A stretch of DNA of 44,804 nucleotides from a virus. Shown here piece after piece: positions 20,236-29,016 of this stretch; the stretch's first letter is position 1; each line of letters opens with the position of its first letter. The DNA is taken from IMG/VR virus record IMGVR_UViG_3300021405_000023, positions 1-44,804 of that record, one strand, 5' to 3'. Both the position numbers and the translations under genes were made by a program. Below the pieces are notes generated by a model. It was not told the DNA's origin. It did no database searches and saw nothing but the letters and a program-made list of their open reading frames with translations.

Positions 20236-20454
20236 ATGAGTTATGGGGAATCCGCAGTTGGCTTGTCGTTCAACCCGTCGGGCAGCGACGATGTTCACGA
20301 CTGTAAGCGACTATTCGCCGAGATTATCGATGCTCTCAACGACGCTCGTTCCAGTACTTCGGACGGCGAGCACAAGCGTCTTTATAGCGTCGCGATCACC
20401 GAGGCGCAGACTGCACAGATGTGGGCGGTGAAGGCTATAACCTGGAGAGGATAA
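20236..20454 (+). CDS. acb2: Acb2-like anti-CBASS protein (Acb2/Tad1 hairpin domain)
   Basis: This gene encodes 72 residues from ATG 20236, with AAGGAG eight bases upstream. The sequence begins SYGESAVGLSFNPSG, has a helix with VHDCKRLFAEIIDALNDAR, and ends with ITEAQTAQMWAVKAITW, followed by RG. The FNPSG start, the paired helices and the E-x(4)-MWAVKA ending are, to my memory, the signature of the Acb2 family (T4 Vs.4 and relatives; formerly DUF7681), proteins that sequester cyclic oligonucleotides and block CBASS immunity. It lies inside the late operon between terL and the portal region, a common position for it. Nucleotide-binding residues were not checked. Confidence 0.78.
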   Translation: MSYGESAVGLSFNPSGSDDVHDCKRLFAEIIDALNDARSSTSDGEHKRLYSVAITEAQTAQMWAVKAITWRG

Positions 20455-21170
20455 TGGCTACCTCGCAGAAGAATCCCGCTTGGCTCGACGCGTTGTTGGC
20501 GCAGACTTACCCCGGCAATGCCACCGATATGTCTGCTTTTCCCAACGTAATGCAGGCGCACGCGGGCGGGACGCCAACTGGACCGATTATTCCAGGCTCT
20601 GGTGGTTACACTCCGCCTGGAGGAGACCCCCGCGCGGCTGATTCGGCGATGAATATGAACACCGGAATGGCCCCAGGGTCATTGGGGAATATCCCCATTC
20701 CGGTCGGTGGGGTTCGCCATCCATACGCTCCGCCTGTTCCTAACCCTTCCAACGTTGGCGGCGCACCCTCTCCAGGTATTCCCGCTCCACAGGGCGCGAA
20801 CCGCACCGCGAACAACCCGCCGATGAACCCCAACTTCGGCACCGTCCAATATCAGACCCCTAATTCGGTGGGCGGTCGTGCTCCCATTTACACAGCTGCC
20901 AACCTTGGTAGCATGTTCGGAGGCAGTCCGCAACAGACTCCGCCGGGGCATCCGTCCGCAACGCCGCCCGCAGGCGCCCTCTCGGGTGGATTCGACGTAG
21001 GCAAGATGTTCCAGAACCTCCCCAACAATACCTTCGATGGTTCCACGGATACTTCCGGGGTCGCCCCGTGGAACATGGGGCCATATCAGCAGAAGGTGAT
21101 GGGGAGCGGCCAGCAGACGGGTCCCAATAGACCGAGCAGCGGCGTTGATCCTTCGTTATGGGGTTACTAA
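20454..21170 (+). CDS. Pro/Gly-rich protein upstream of the portal
   Basis: The protein has 238 residues from ATG 20454 (TAATG overlap with acb2). After a short helical N-terminus (MATSQKNPAWLDALLAQTYP) it is disordered, rich in Pro, Gly, Asn and Thr (PGSGGYTPPGGDPRAADSAM, GAPSPGIPAPQGANRTANNP). There are two FDxxK/FDGS elements near the end, and it ends SLWGY. No family is recognised. It may be a minor head protein. Its composition resembles the internal-virion-type proteins at 36.5-37.7 kb. Confidence 0.75.
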   Translation: MATSQKNPAWLDALLAQTYPGNATDMSAFPNVMQAHAGGTPTGPIIPGSGGYTPPGGDPRAADSAMNMNTGMAPGSLGNIPIPVGGVRHPYAPPVPNPSNVGGAPSPGIPAPQGANRTANNPPMNPNFGTVQYQTPNSVGGRAPIYTAANLGSMFGGSPQQTPPGHPSATPPAGALSGGFDVGKMFQNLPNNTFDGSTDTSGVAPWNMGPYQQKVMGSGQQTGPNRPSSGVDPSLWGY

Positions 21171-23369
21171 ATGTCTTACACGCAGCAAGCTGGCGGAGGC
21201 ATGGAACGCCTCTTCTATTCTTTTAAGGATTCCGGAACCGCCACGCAATACGATCCCGCTGATCCGGAGTCGTATGCGCAATTCATTGATTCCCTCATTA
21301 ATGATTGCAGGGATTATGAGAACTCTGTGCTTGCCAAATATCGCGACGAGGCGCAGAAGTTTTATTACGGAATGCTTCCGAGCATGGAGGGGCAGCCTCC
21401 TGAGGAGACTTCCAGTGTCCTTACGGACCCCAGTCTTACATTCGGCGATATTCTTGGCGGCGAATATAACACAAAGTCGTTGAACAAATCGACTTTCGTG
21501 TCCACCGATGTTCGCGACGCCGTTCTCCAGATGCTGCCCTCTCTCGTTCGCATATTCGCTGCGTCAGAGAATGTTATAACGATTGTTCCTAGAACGCAGC
21601 AGGAAATTGCAACCGCCGAACAGGCGACAAACTACGTGAACTATACGTTCTGGCAGGATAATCCAGGCTTTCTTATTCTATACGGTGCCTTCAAAGACGC
21701 GATGACGGTTAAGACAGGCTTCGTGAAATGGTGGACTGATGACAATGTTCAGACAGCTTACAAGACATTCGTCAATTGCAACCAAATGCAGATCCAACTT
21801 CTCCTGCAAGAGTCGCAGGGGTCGAGGGTGGTTCAAGCAGCCCCGGTGGATCAGCAGACTGGTCTCTTTCCTGAAGTGGTTATCGAGTATCAGATCAGCA
21901 AACCGGTAATTAAGGTCGCCGGGGTTCCTCCGGAGGAGATGCGCCTTGATCGATACGCGCGAAGTTTCTCTCGTTCCCGCATTATCGGGCACGAGCGTAT
22001 TGTCTACATCGACGAATTGGTGTCAATGGGTTATGACCGCGACTTATGCGCCAATTATGTTCAGACGCAAGATATTCATAACTTTACAATGGAGGCCCAA
22101 CTCCGCAATGAGGGTCGTGGAATGTCGACTCGTATTGGCGATGGAGTGATGTATGGAGAATGGTACATCTGGGTGGATAAGGATGGAACTGGGTCAACTC
22201 AGCTCCGATATATTTGCACGATGGGAGAGGATCACGCAATCGTCAACGATGAGACAGCGAATCGAGCTAAGTTCGCCTGTTTTTCTGTTGATCCCATTTC
22301 TCACACTATTGTTGGCGATTCTATCGCCGATCTCACCCTCGATATCCAGCGCATCAAGACCAATATGTTCCGGGGTGTTCTTGATTCGCTAGCGGAATCG
22401 ATCAACCCGAAGACCGTCGTCAACGAATTGATGACGAATCTCGACGACGCGATGAACGATGATCTTGGGGCCATCATTCGCACGCGAGGCGATCCGAACA
22501 CCGCCGTAGCCTATTCCCGTACCCCATTCGTTGGTCAGGACGCCCTTCCGGTGATCCAGATGCTCAACGAAGTGTTGCAGCGGCGGACAGGACTATCCGA
22601 TGCGGCGAAGGGCCTTGATCCTAAAGCATTGCAATCGTCGACTATGATTGGCGTCGATGCAATCATTTCCGGAGCCCAAGAACGCATCGAGTTGGTGGCA
22701 AGGGTTCTCGCGGAAACCGGCTTTAAGGATCTCTTCCAAGGTCTTTATAACGAAATATGCGAGAATCCGAACCCGCCGCGTATTCTCCGGGTCAACGGAA
22801 CTTTTCAGCAATTCGATCCGAGCACCTTCGACGCCACGATGGGCGTGGAGGTAAATCCGACCCTCGGCAAGGGCACCGATGTTACGCGGATGATGGCTCT
22901 TACGCAGATCAAGCAGGATCAGCAAACTCTCGTTAGTCAGATGGGCCTCAATAATCCCATCTGCGGTATTCCAGAAATGTTGAACACCGTTACTGATATG
23001 CTGGAGATGCTCAACATTAAAAATGTCAGTCGGTATTTCAAGATGCCCGACCCGCAGACGCTGCAAGCGATGCAGTCTGCGCCGAAGGAACCCGATCCAA
23101 TGACGGTTGCGTCCAAGGCTCAGTACGAGAAGGTTAAAGCCGACGCCGCCGCGAAGATTGGTCAGCAAGGCCTTGAAGCGCAGAAGAATAAGGCTACCGC
23201 CGAAATTCAGCAGGAGCAGCTGCTTCAGAAGAGCGGGTACGATAATAAGCGCATCGAGCTTGAGCGCCAGAAGATGGAACTCCAGAACCAGCAGGAATTG
23301 GAGAAGATGCAGATCGAGCGAGAGCGCATCGCGATGGAAGCTGCTAAGCCCCAAGGTGGGGGTGAATAA
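21171..23369 (+). CDS. Portal protein
   Basis: The protein has 732 residues, the size of P22/SU10-type podovirus portals. It has a mixed alpha/beta body (PESYAQFIDSLINDCRDYEN, SRSRIIGHERIVYIDELVSM, LQRRTGLSDAAKGLDPKALQ) with the TGLSDAAKG segment typical of these portals, and a long C-terminal coiled coil with charged repeats (KRIELERQKMELQNQQELEK) that could form the barrel. The portal ring is the DNA channel and docking site of TerL and the tail. The gene follows terminase as expected and overlaps the next gene by one base. Confidence 0.93.
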   Translation: MSYTQQAGGGMERLFYSFKDSGTATQYDPADPESYAQFIDSLINDCRDYENSVLAKYRDEAQKFYYGMLPSMEGQPPEETSSVLTDPSLTFGDILGGEYNTKSLNKSTFVSTDVRDAVLQMLPSLVRIFAASENVITIVPRTQQEIATAEQATNYVNYTFWQDNPGFLILYGAFKDAMTVKTGFVKWWTDDNVQTAYKTFVNCNQMQIQLLLQESQGSRVVQAAPVDQQTGLFPEVVIEYQISKPVIKVAGVPPEEMRLDRYARSFSRSRIIGHERIVYIDELVSMGYDRDLCANYVQTQDIHNFTMEAQLRNEGRGMSTRIGDGVMYGEWYIWVDKDGTGSTQLRYICTMGEDHAIVNDETANRAKFACFSVDPISHTIVGDSIADLTLDIQRIKTNMFRGVLDSLAESINPKTVVNELMTNLDDAMNDDLGAIIRTRGDPNTAVAYSRTPFVGQDALPVIQMLNEVLQRRTGLSDAAKGLDPKALQSSTMIGVDAIISGAQERIELVARVLAETGFKDLFQGLYNEICENPNPPRILRVNGTFQQFDPSTFDATMGVEVNPTLGKGTDVTRMMALTQIKQDQQTLVSQMGLNNPICGIPEMLNTVTDMLEMLNIKNVSRYFKMPDPQTLQAMQSAPKEPDPMTVASKAQYEKVKADAAAKIGQQGLEAQKNKATAEIQQEQLLQKSGYDNKRIELERQKMELQNQQELEKMQIERERIAMEAAKPQGGGE

Positions 23370-23626
23370 TGGATCACAGTTCTGATCCGGAGGACATAAA
23401 GGAGCGCGCTCGCATATCTAAGGAATTGCTTGAGAACAAAGCATTCCAATACGCTCTGATGAAACTACGCAAGCAGTGGTTCCAGGAACTCATGGACAAC
23501 GGGGCGGGGGACTTGACAGGTGCCCGCCTGTGTGCTAGGATAAACGCGCTGGAAGCCCTTGCTACTGAACTTGCTGTTCAGATAAATGATTACAAAATGA
23601 TGGCAAGAAATGCCCGAGGGAATTGA
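23369..23626 (+). CDS. Small hypothetical protein between portal and scaffold
   Basis: This gene encodes 85 residues from ATG 23369 (TAATG overlap with the portal gene). It is helical and charged (DIKERARISKELLENKAFQY, LRKQWFQELMDNGAGD, INALEALATELAVQINDYKM). Small helical proteins at this position are common in podoviruses and remain uncharacterised. Its coding sequence contains a complete promoter (23513-23541), whose spacer is read as part of the protein. Confidence 0.8.
   Translation: MDHSSDPEDIKERARISKELLENKAFQYALMKLRKQWFQELMDNGAGDLTGARLCARINALEALATELAVQINDYKMMARNARGN
23513..23541 (+). promoter_or_regulatory. Rightward promoter inside a gene, before scaffold and capsid
   Basis: TTGACA (23513-23518), a 17-bp spacer ending TGTGTGC, and TAGGAT (23536-23541). 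It has the same design as the other promoters and lies inside the 85-residue gene, about 70 bases before the scaffold start. It could give extra transcription of the scaffold and major capsid genes. Confidence 0.82.
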
Positions 23627-24866
23627 TCAAGCTGCCAATGCTTTCCGTGACGCGGTAGGAGGCCCCGAACGGGCTCCCGCGCGGGATACTTCTGGTCGAT
23701 TCCGTGAGAATGCGCCACGTCCTGAGCCTTTATTTGCTGAGCGCCAAACTGAAGGCGACGCGTTTGGCGATACCCGCGATGGCGGGGAGGATGTTCGTAG
23801 GCGTCGCCAGGAAGCGAGAGCAAATGGTGACCCGTTCGAAGATGGAGCCCCTGCCACACGATCCCGCAAAACGACCTCCCAAGCTGAAAGGCAGGGTCGC
23901 CAACGTGATGAATCCGACGGCGAGGGACGCGTCAATGCCCCCGCCGACGAAAGACACGAAGCCTTCGGGGATGAGCGGCGGGAAGAACAAGGTGACGACG
24001 AGTCCGAGTCACAAGATCAAGGGGCTCTATCAGACGACGACGAGCAGACCGACGACGAGCGGGAGTTGCCCGACGGGGACGCCGGCGAAGACGCCGAAGG
24101 CGAAGGCGGGGAGGGGTCTGACCAGAGGTATGAGGTAACTGTTGACGGGAAACCGATGGAGGTTACCCTAAAGCAGGCGCTCGAAGGTTACATCCGCACA
24201 GAAACTTTCCACCAGCGGATGAATAAAGTAAACGAAGCTTCTCAAACAGTCATGGCCGAGGCACAGCGTGTTGCGCAGGTCCGTGACCACTACATCAATC
24301 AGAACGCAGCGCTGGAGCAGGAGATTATGACGCTCCTTCCGCAGCAACCTGATTGGGAAGCGGAGTTCCAGAGAGATCCGAAATCCGCCTATTCATTGAG
24401 GAAGCAATACGAGGCGGTGGATCAGAAACTGCAAGCGCTTCGACAGGCAAGAGGCGCGGCGATGCAAGAGAGGGCTGCGGAACAGGCCCGATCTACGGAA
24501 ACCTATGCGAAGGATCAATTCGCTAGGTTCGTCATGGACAATAAGATCCCTGACGAAGGTGCTCTCCGAAAAGAACTCAACTCAATGCGGCGAACCGCAA
24601 TGACGGCGGGTTTCTCGGAACAAGAGGTCGCGACCGTTTACGATGCGCGGATGCTCAGTGTTTTGAGGAAGGCGAGCAAATATGACCGGTTGATGGCGGC
24701 AAAACCCAGAGCGGTCGTCCCCGGTAAAGGCAGAGCGTTGACACCCGGTTCCGCACCCCGAATAGGGAACGCGGGACGTCGGAATATCGACGAAGCCCAG
24801 AGCCGATTGGCTAAATCAGGTCGCATTGATGACGCGGCCTCGGTCTTCGAGAAGATAATCCGATGA
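23610..24866 (+). CDS. Scaffolding protein
   Basis: The protein has 418 residues. The N-terminal 170 residues are highly charged and acidic (RNEE/DD-rich; ERREEQGDDESESQDQG, DDDEQTDDERELPDGDAGED). The middle YEVTVDGKPMEVTLKQALEG followed by YIRTETFHQRMNKVNEASQT is a pattern I associate with podovirus scaffolds, followed by a long helical region and a basic C-terminus. Scaffolds direct capsid assembly and leave the prohead. It lies directly before the major capsid gene. No strong ribosome site precedes ATG 23610, so the precise start is less certain. Confidence 0.82.
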   Translation: MPEGIDQAANAFRDAVGGPERAPARDTSGRFRENAPRPEPLFAERQTEGDAFGDTRDGGEDVRRRRQEARANGDPFEDGAPATRSRKTTSQAERQGRQRDESDGEGRVNAPADERHEAFGDERREEQGDDESESQDQGALSDDDEQTDDERELPDGDAGEDAEGEGGEGSDQRYEVTVDGKPMEVTLKQALEGYIRTETFHQRMNKVNEASQTVMAEAQRVAQVRDHYINQNAALEQEIMTLLPQQPDWEAEFQRDPKSAYSLRKQYEAVDQKLQALRQARGAAMQERAAEQARSTETYAKDQFARFVMDNKIPDEGALRKELNSMRRTAMTAGFSEQEVATVYDARMLSVLRKASKYDRLMAAKPRAVVPGKGRALTPGSAPRIGNAGRRNIDEAQSRLAKSGRIDDAASVFEKIIR

Positions 24867-24875
24867 GGAGTCACC

Positions 24876-25859
24876 ATGCCAAAGGTTACGAACGCGTTTA
24901 CGACGTATCAGGCTACGGCGAACCGCGAAGATTTGTCGAACGCTATCTACAACATCGATCCGTTCGACACGCCTGTTATGTCTGCGATTCGGCGCAGGAA
25001 CGTTAAGAACCGAATATTCGACTGGCAAACCGAACATCTTCCGCTAGTCAACGCCGCTAACGCCCAGGTCGAAGGTTTCCAACTTTCTCCTTCCGTTGGA
25101 ACGCCGACTGTCCGCGTCAATAACTGCACGCAGATTTCGGAACGCGATGCCACCGTGTCAGGGACTCAGGAGGAGTCGGACGCGGCGGGCAAGGGCTCCG
25201 AAATGGCCCACCAGATGGCAATGGCTGCCAAGGTCCTAAAGTCGGACATGGAAGTCATGATGTGCTCGCGGCAAGCGCGTAACGACGGGTCGGACGCGAC
25301 CACGCCTGTTCCGCGCATCACCGAAGGCATCTCTCACTGGTTGGCGCGAGCTATTGACAAGAATAGCAACCCTGCCGCTGCGATTGCGCCGGGAACTTCG
25401 GTCACTGGTTTGCCGGTCTTGCAGACGGATCCATTTGTGGCTCCAGCTACTCCGGTTCAGCTGACCGAGGAGATGCTGAACGACGCGATGCAGCAAGCAT
25501 ACACCAACGGTGCGTCGCCCACGATGTGGATTCTGCCGCCGGGGCCGAAGCGGACGGCTTCGACCTTTGTCGGCCGCTCCACCACCCAAGTCTTGGTCGG
25601 GAAGACCGAGGTTGTGTCTACCGTCGATATCTTCGCGACGGATTTCGGCAGAGTGAAGTCGCTCCCGTCTCGTTGGGTTGCGCCGGATATCGGCCTCCTC
25701 ATTGACCCGGATTACGCGGCAGTTGCGTTCTTCCGTGCGTTCCGCCAGTACCTGATGGCCCGCATCGGTGATGCGGAAAACCGAATGATTGTCGTGGAGT
25801 GGGGCGTCGAAATGCGCAACTCTCTCGCGCACATTCTGTTCAATGGTATCACGGCGTAA
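24876..25859 (+). CDS. Major capsid protein (SU10/DUF5309-like)
   Basis: The protein has 327 residues from ATG 24876, with GAGG about seven bases upstream. It starts MPKVTNAFTTYQATANREDL then IDPFDTPVMSAIRRR, and later has GTQEESDAAGKGSEMAHQMA and KVLKSDMEVMMCSRQARNDG; these are typical of the SU10-like (DUF5309) HK97-fold capsid proteins. The C-terminus has DPDYAAVAFFRAFRQYLMAR and IGDAENRMIVVEWGVEMRN. Length and position after the scaffold fit. It assembles the icosahedral head. Confidence 0.93.
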   Translation: MPKVTNAFTTYQATANREDLSNAIYNIDPFDTPVMSAIRRRNVKNRIFDWQTEHLPLVNAANAQVEGFQLSPSVGTPTVRVNNCTQISERDATVSGTQEESDAAGKGSEMAHQMAMAAKVLKSDMEVMMCSRQARNDGSDATTPVPRITEGISHWLARAIDKNSNPAAAIAPGTSVTGLPVLQTDPFVAPATPVQLTEEMLNDAMQQAYTNGASPTMWILPPGPKRTASTFVGRSTTQVLVGKTEVVSTVDIFATDFGRVKSLPSRWVAPDIGLLIDPDYAAVAFFRAFRQYLMARIGDAENRMIVVEWGVEMRNSLAHILFNGITA

Positions 25860-25871
25860 AAGGACAAGGAC

Positions 25872-26168
25872 GTGGAGCGGAAGTCAGTCATCAAGGACGA
25901 GGATGGTATTCGTCGTACCTTGATGACTGATTCCGAAGACCCTGCTCGGTTCCATATTATTACTGAGCAGAATGTTGATGAAGTACTTGAAAGCATTAAG
26001 CGCGATACGGAGAATCACCGGGAGCGCACAACCAACAAATTGCTCGCCCGCATTCCAATGACTGTCTACGAGACGGCGATAGCACAGGGATGGGACGAGG
26101 GCGATTGGAAGCGTTATCTCAATTCGAGTGACGCTGCCCCGTTTAGGATCTGGAAGGGACGGGTCTGA
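25872..26168 (+). CDS. Small conserved virion-operon protein
   Basis: The protein has 98 residues from GTG 25872, twelve bases after the capsid stop. The sequence begins ERKSVIKDEDGIRRTLMTDS, with a central EDPARFHIITEQNVDEVLES and a C-terminal WDEGDWKRYLNSSDAAPFR segment. Proteins of this kind lie between capsid and adaptor genes in related podophages and are uncharacterised. Its TGA overlaps the next ATG (TGATG). It could be a head completion protein. Confidence 0.8.
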   Translation: MERKSVIKDEDGIRRTLMTDSEDPARFHIITEQNVDEVLESIKRDTENHRERTTNKLLARIPMTVYETAIAQGWDEGDWKRYLNSSDAAPFRIWKGRV

Positions 26169-26803
26169 TGCCTCTGCAGCTGACTACTCTGTCCAACCAG
26201 TTGATGGATTGGGCGAACCGACAAGATTGGGTCAATACTTCCGGGCTTATCCAGTCATTCATTACGATGGCTGAGCAGAAGATGAATTCCGATCTTCGGG
26301 TCGATCGGATGTTGAATCCCTCCGTGAACACAGTCACCAATAGATGTTCCACCCTCCCCGACAATTGGCTAGAGATGTTTCTTGTCAACGTTCAGACGAC
26401 GGTTAATCCGAGTGGTTGGGCACCAATTCGCTACAAGTCCAACGATGAGTTTTTCAATCTCAGCGATTGGCACGCGTACGGCTATTACACTATTGTTGGG
26501 CGCGCTTTGTATTTTGGCGGCCCTCCTAATGCTACTGAAGGCATTCAGTATCAGATCGTCTACTTCGCGGAAGTCCCGCCGCTGAATGACGCGACGGATA
26601 GTTGGGTTTACACGAAATATCCGAATCTATATTTGTGGGCGGCGTTGGGTAATGCGGCATTACATGCGGTTGGTGAGGAGGCTCAAGCAGGTAATTTCTC
26701 CCAGCTTGCAGACGCTCTTATTACCAAACTGAATAATGATTGGCGTCTGGCGCGGTCTTCTGGTTCCCGCGTCACCCGAACTCGAACAAGGAGCTTCGGA
26801 TGA
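26168..26803 (+). CDS. Head-to-tail adaptor protein
   Basis: The protein has 211 residues from ATG 26168. It has an N-terminal helical part (LQLTTLSNQLMDWANRQDWV, SFITMAEQKMNSDLRVDRML), a beta middle with LPDNWLEMFLVNVQTT and IQYQIVYFAEVPPL, and a C-terminal helix pair (YPNLYLWAALGNAALHAVGE) as in the phage adaptor (gp10/gp11-like) family of podophages. The protein would dock below the portal. Its TGA overlaps the start of the tail fibre gene (ATGA). Confidence 0.8.
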   Translation: MPLQLTTLSNQLMDWANRQDWVNTSGLIQSFITMAEQKMNSDLRVDRMLNPSVNTVTNRCSTLPDNWLEMFLVNVQTTVNPSGWAPIRYKSNDEFFNLSDWHAYGYYTIVGRALYFGGPPNATEGIQYQIVYFAEVPPLNDATDSWVYTKYPNLYLWAALGNAALHAVGEEAQAGNFSQLADALITKLNNDWRLARSSGSRVTRTRTRSFG

Positions 26804-29016
26804 CGGATACTTGGGTCCCTGCTCCTCCCGTAGTGTTGCCGCCGCCATCTCCTGGGGTGGTTCCACAGAACACTTGGAATCCAACTTCTGGCTGTTGCCC
26901 TCCCGGTGGCCCATCGCTCACCGAGGGAATCGTTATAACAGGTGTTCCGGCCACCGTTAGTTCGTTTTATTGGCAGGTAAACCTTAACGATGGATCGACG
27001 CCGCCGAATTTCCAAATTAACCAACTGGATGGTAAGGGCAATATCCTATCAACAGCGGCAGAGATTACGCCAACCGATGTTTATTTTGATTATCCGGTGA
27101 TGCTGAGCCGCGATCCGATTGAGGATCTTGAAGCGGCGACCAAGGAATATGTTGACAGCACCGTTGGCGGTATCGAAGATGCACCGGATAATGGTTCATC
27201 CTACGTCCGCAACAGCGAAGCTTGGGTCCTGCTTCCGCAGATCATTCCGGATGCGCCTCCGGGACAGATTTTTGGCCGTTTTAATTCCACTTGGGCGGCA
27301 GTGCCAATTCAGACCGATGCGCCGCAAGATGGCCAGACCTACGGTCGTATAGCGAACGGGGCCTGGAATGCAGCGCTCCCGCTTACGGGCGGCACCATTA
27401 CCGGCAACCTGACGGTCAATCAAGTTGTGACCGTTCAGGGTTCAAATTCGATGGTGCTGAATGCTCCGATGGGCAATCAGCGTTCTATCCTCGGCATGAC
27501 GTCGAATCTTGCCCGATGGGTGTTGACGCTTGGTGATGGCACAACGGAGGGGCTGAACAACACCGGGTCTAATTTTAGCCTATCGGCTTACAGCACAACC
27601 GGCGCGTTTCTTGGCAATTGGCTGACCATTGCGCGGGCTGACGGGTCAACAACCTTCAATGGGTCGGGCGTAACTGTTCAGGGCGGCCTTGCCGTTAATG
27701 GGCTCCTTGCTTTATCCAGCCCGAATAACCTGGCGATCTATGGCGGAACTGCGGGGCAGTTCCTGTCGACCAACGGCGCTGGTATTTTGTCCTGGGCAAC
27801 GCCCAGCGGAGGCGGCGGTGCTTCGATAACCGTTAGCGATACGCCTCCAGCATCTCCCACCGTTGGGGCTTTGTGGTGGGATAGTGTTGGCGGTCAATTG
27901 TACGTCTGGTATGCAGACGCCAATTCGTCGCAGTGGGTTGTCGCGGTAAATGCCGCCAGCCTTCTCCCGCCCGCCTCTATGACCAGCTTGGGCGCGGTTA
28001 AGGTTGACGGGACGACCATCAAAGCGGCGGCTGATGGAACAATCTCAGCCCCTATTTTCATGGGTGATAACCGCATTATTAATGGTGACATGCGGATTGA
28101 CCAACGCAACGGTGGTGCGACCGGAACGGCTATTGGTTATACAATTGACCGCTGGATGTTCGCTGCTTCGCTGGCGACTAAGGGAACGTGGCAACAAGGC
28201 ATTGCAAACGGCCCTCCAGGTTTTGGTAAATTCCTCGCGTTTGCATCGAACTCGGCTTACGCCCCCGTCGCCGCCGACTATTTCGGCTTTCTTCAAGCTC
28301 TCGAAGCCGATATGATTTCGGACTTCGCGTGGGGCACAGCCAATGCGCAGCCGGTCACTTTGTCATTTTGGGTCGTCTCTAATTTGAGTGGGACGTTTTC
28401 TGGTTCGCTCACCAACGCGGCAGCGAACCGAAGCTATGTGTTTACTTACTCGCTGGTCGCAAATACATGGACCAAGGTCGCGATCACGATTCCCGGCGAT
28501 ACTGGCGGAACGTGGGTGATGGCGGGCAACGCGGCAAGCGTGAGAGTCATGTTCTGCTTTGGTGTCGGTACGACTTACGCCGGTCCAGCAGGAGCATGGT
28601 CGTCGAACTATTATTTGGGTGCAACCGGTACAACTAATGTCGTTGGTTCTGCGACGGGACAATTCAACTTTACTGGCGTCAAGTTGGAGATTGGCAGCGT
28701 TGCCACGCCGTTTAACCGACAATCGCTCGCTAAGACCTTGGCCGATTGTCAGAGGTATTACGCTGTCACAGCAATTCACGCAGTCGCTAACTTAGCGGGG
28801 GCAAATTATTATTTATCAGCGAGCGGTTTTTGGCCAGTTCAGATGCGTGCGTCGCCAACGGTGACAAGCTCAAATATAAATGCCGATACTAATATAAGTG
28901 GTTTCACTATCGACAATTCTTTTCCCACTAGTTTTAGAGCTTATGGCACTTCGGTCGCCAATGCTCTTACAACTACGGCGTTTGATCGAAACGTATTTGC
29001 GAGCGCGGAGATATGA
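26800..29016 (+). CDS. Tail fibre protein 1
   Basis: The protein has 738 residues from ATG 26800, with AAGGAG upstream. The N-terminal virion-binding part has a Pro-rich head (VPAPPVVLPPPSPGVVPQNT) and repeated fibre segments, including DAPPGQIFGRFNSTWAAVP, LTGGTITGNLTVNQ and GTAGQFLSTNGAGILSWATP. The C-terminal 300 residues, from about DNRIINGDMRIDQRNGG, form a jelly-roll-like carbohydrate-binding module ending VKLEIGSVATPFNRQSLAKT. That module is repeated in the next gene. It is probably the main receptor-binding fibre. Its 3' end overlaps the next start. Confidence 0.88.
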   Translation: MTDTWVPAPPVVLPPPSPGVVPQNTWNPTSGCCPPGGPSLTEGIVITGVPATVSSFYWQVNLNDGSTPPNFQINQLDGKGNILSTAAEITPTDVYFDYPVMLSRDPIEDLEAATKEYVDSTVGGIEDAPDNGSSYVRNSEAWVLLPQIIPDAPPGQIFGRFNSTWAAVPIQTDAPQDGQTYGRIANGAWNAALPLTGGTITGNLTVNQVVTVQGSNSMVLNAPMGNQRSILGMTSNLARWVLTLGDGTTEGLNNTGSNFSLSAYSTTGAFLGNWLTIARADGSTTFNGSGVTVQGGLAVNGLLALSSPNNLAIYGGTAGQFLSTNGAGILSWATPSGGGGASITVSDTPPASPTVGALWWDSVGGQLYVWYADANSSQWVVAVNAASLLPPASMTSLGAVKVDGTTIKAAADGTISAPIFMGDNRIINGDMRIDQRNGGATGTAIGYTIDRWMFAASLATKGTWQQGIANGPPGFGKFLAFASNSAYAPVAADYFGFLQALEADMISDFAWGTANAQPVTLSFWVVSNLSGTFSGSLTNAAANRSYVFTYSLVANTWTKVAITIPGDTGGTWVMAGNAASVRVMFCFGVGTTYAGPAGAWSSNYYLGATGTTNVVGSATGQFNFTGVKLEIGSVATPFNRQSLAKTLADCQRYYAVTAIHAVANLAGANYYLSASGFWPVQMRASPTVTSSNINADTNISGFTIDNSFPTSFRAYGTSVANALTTTAFDRNVFASAEI

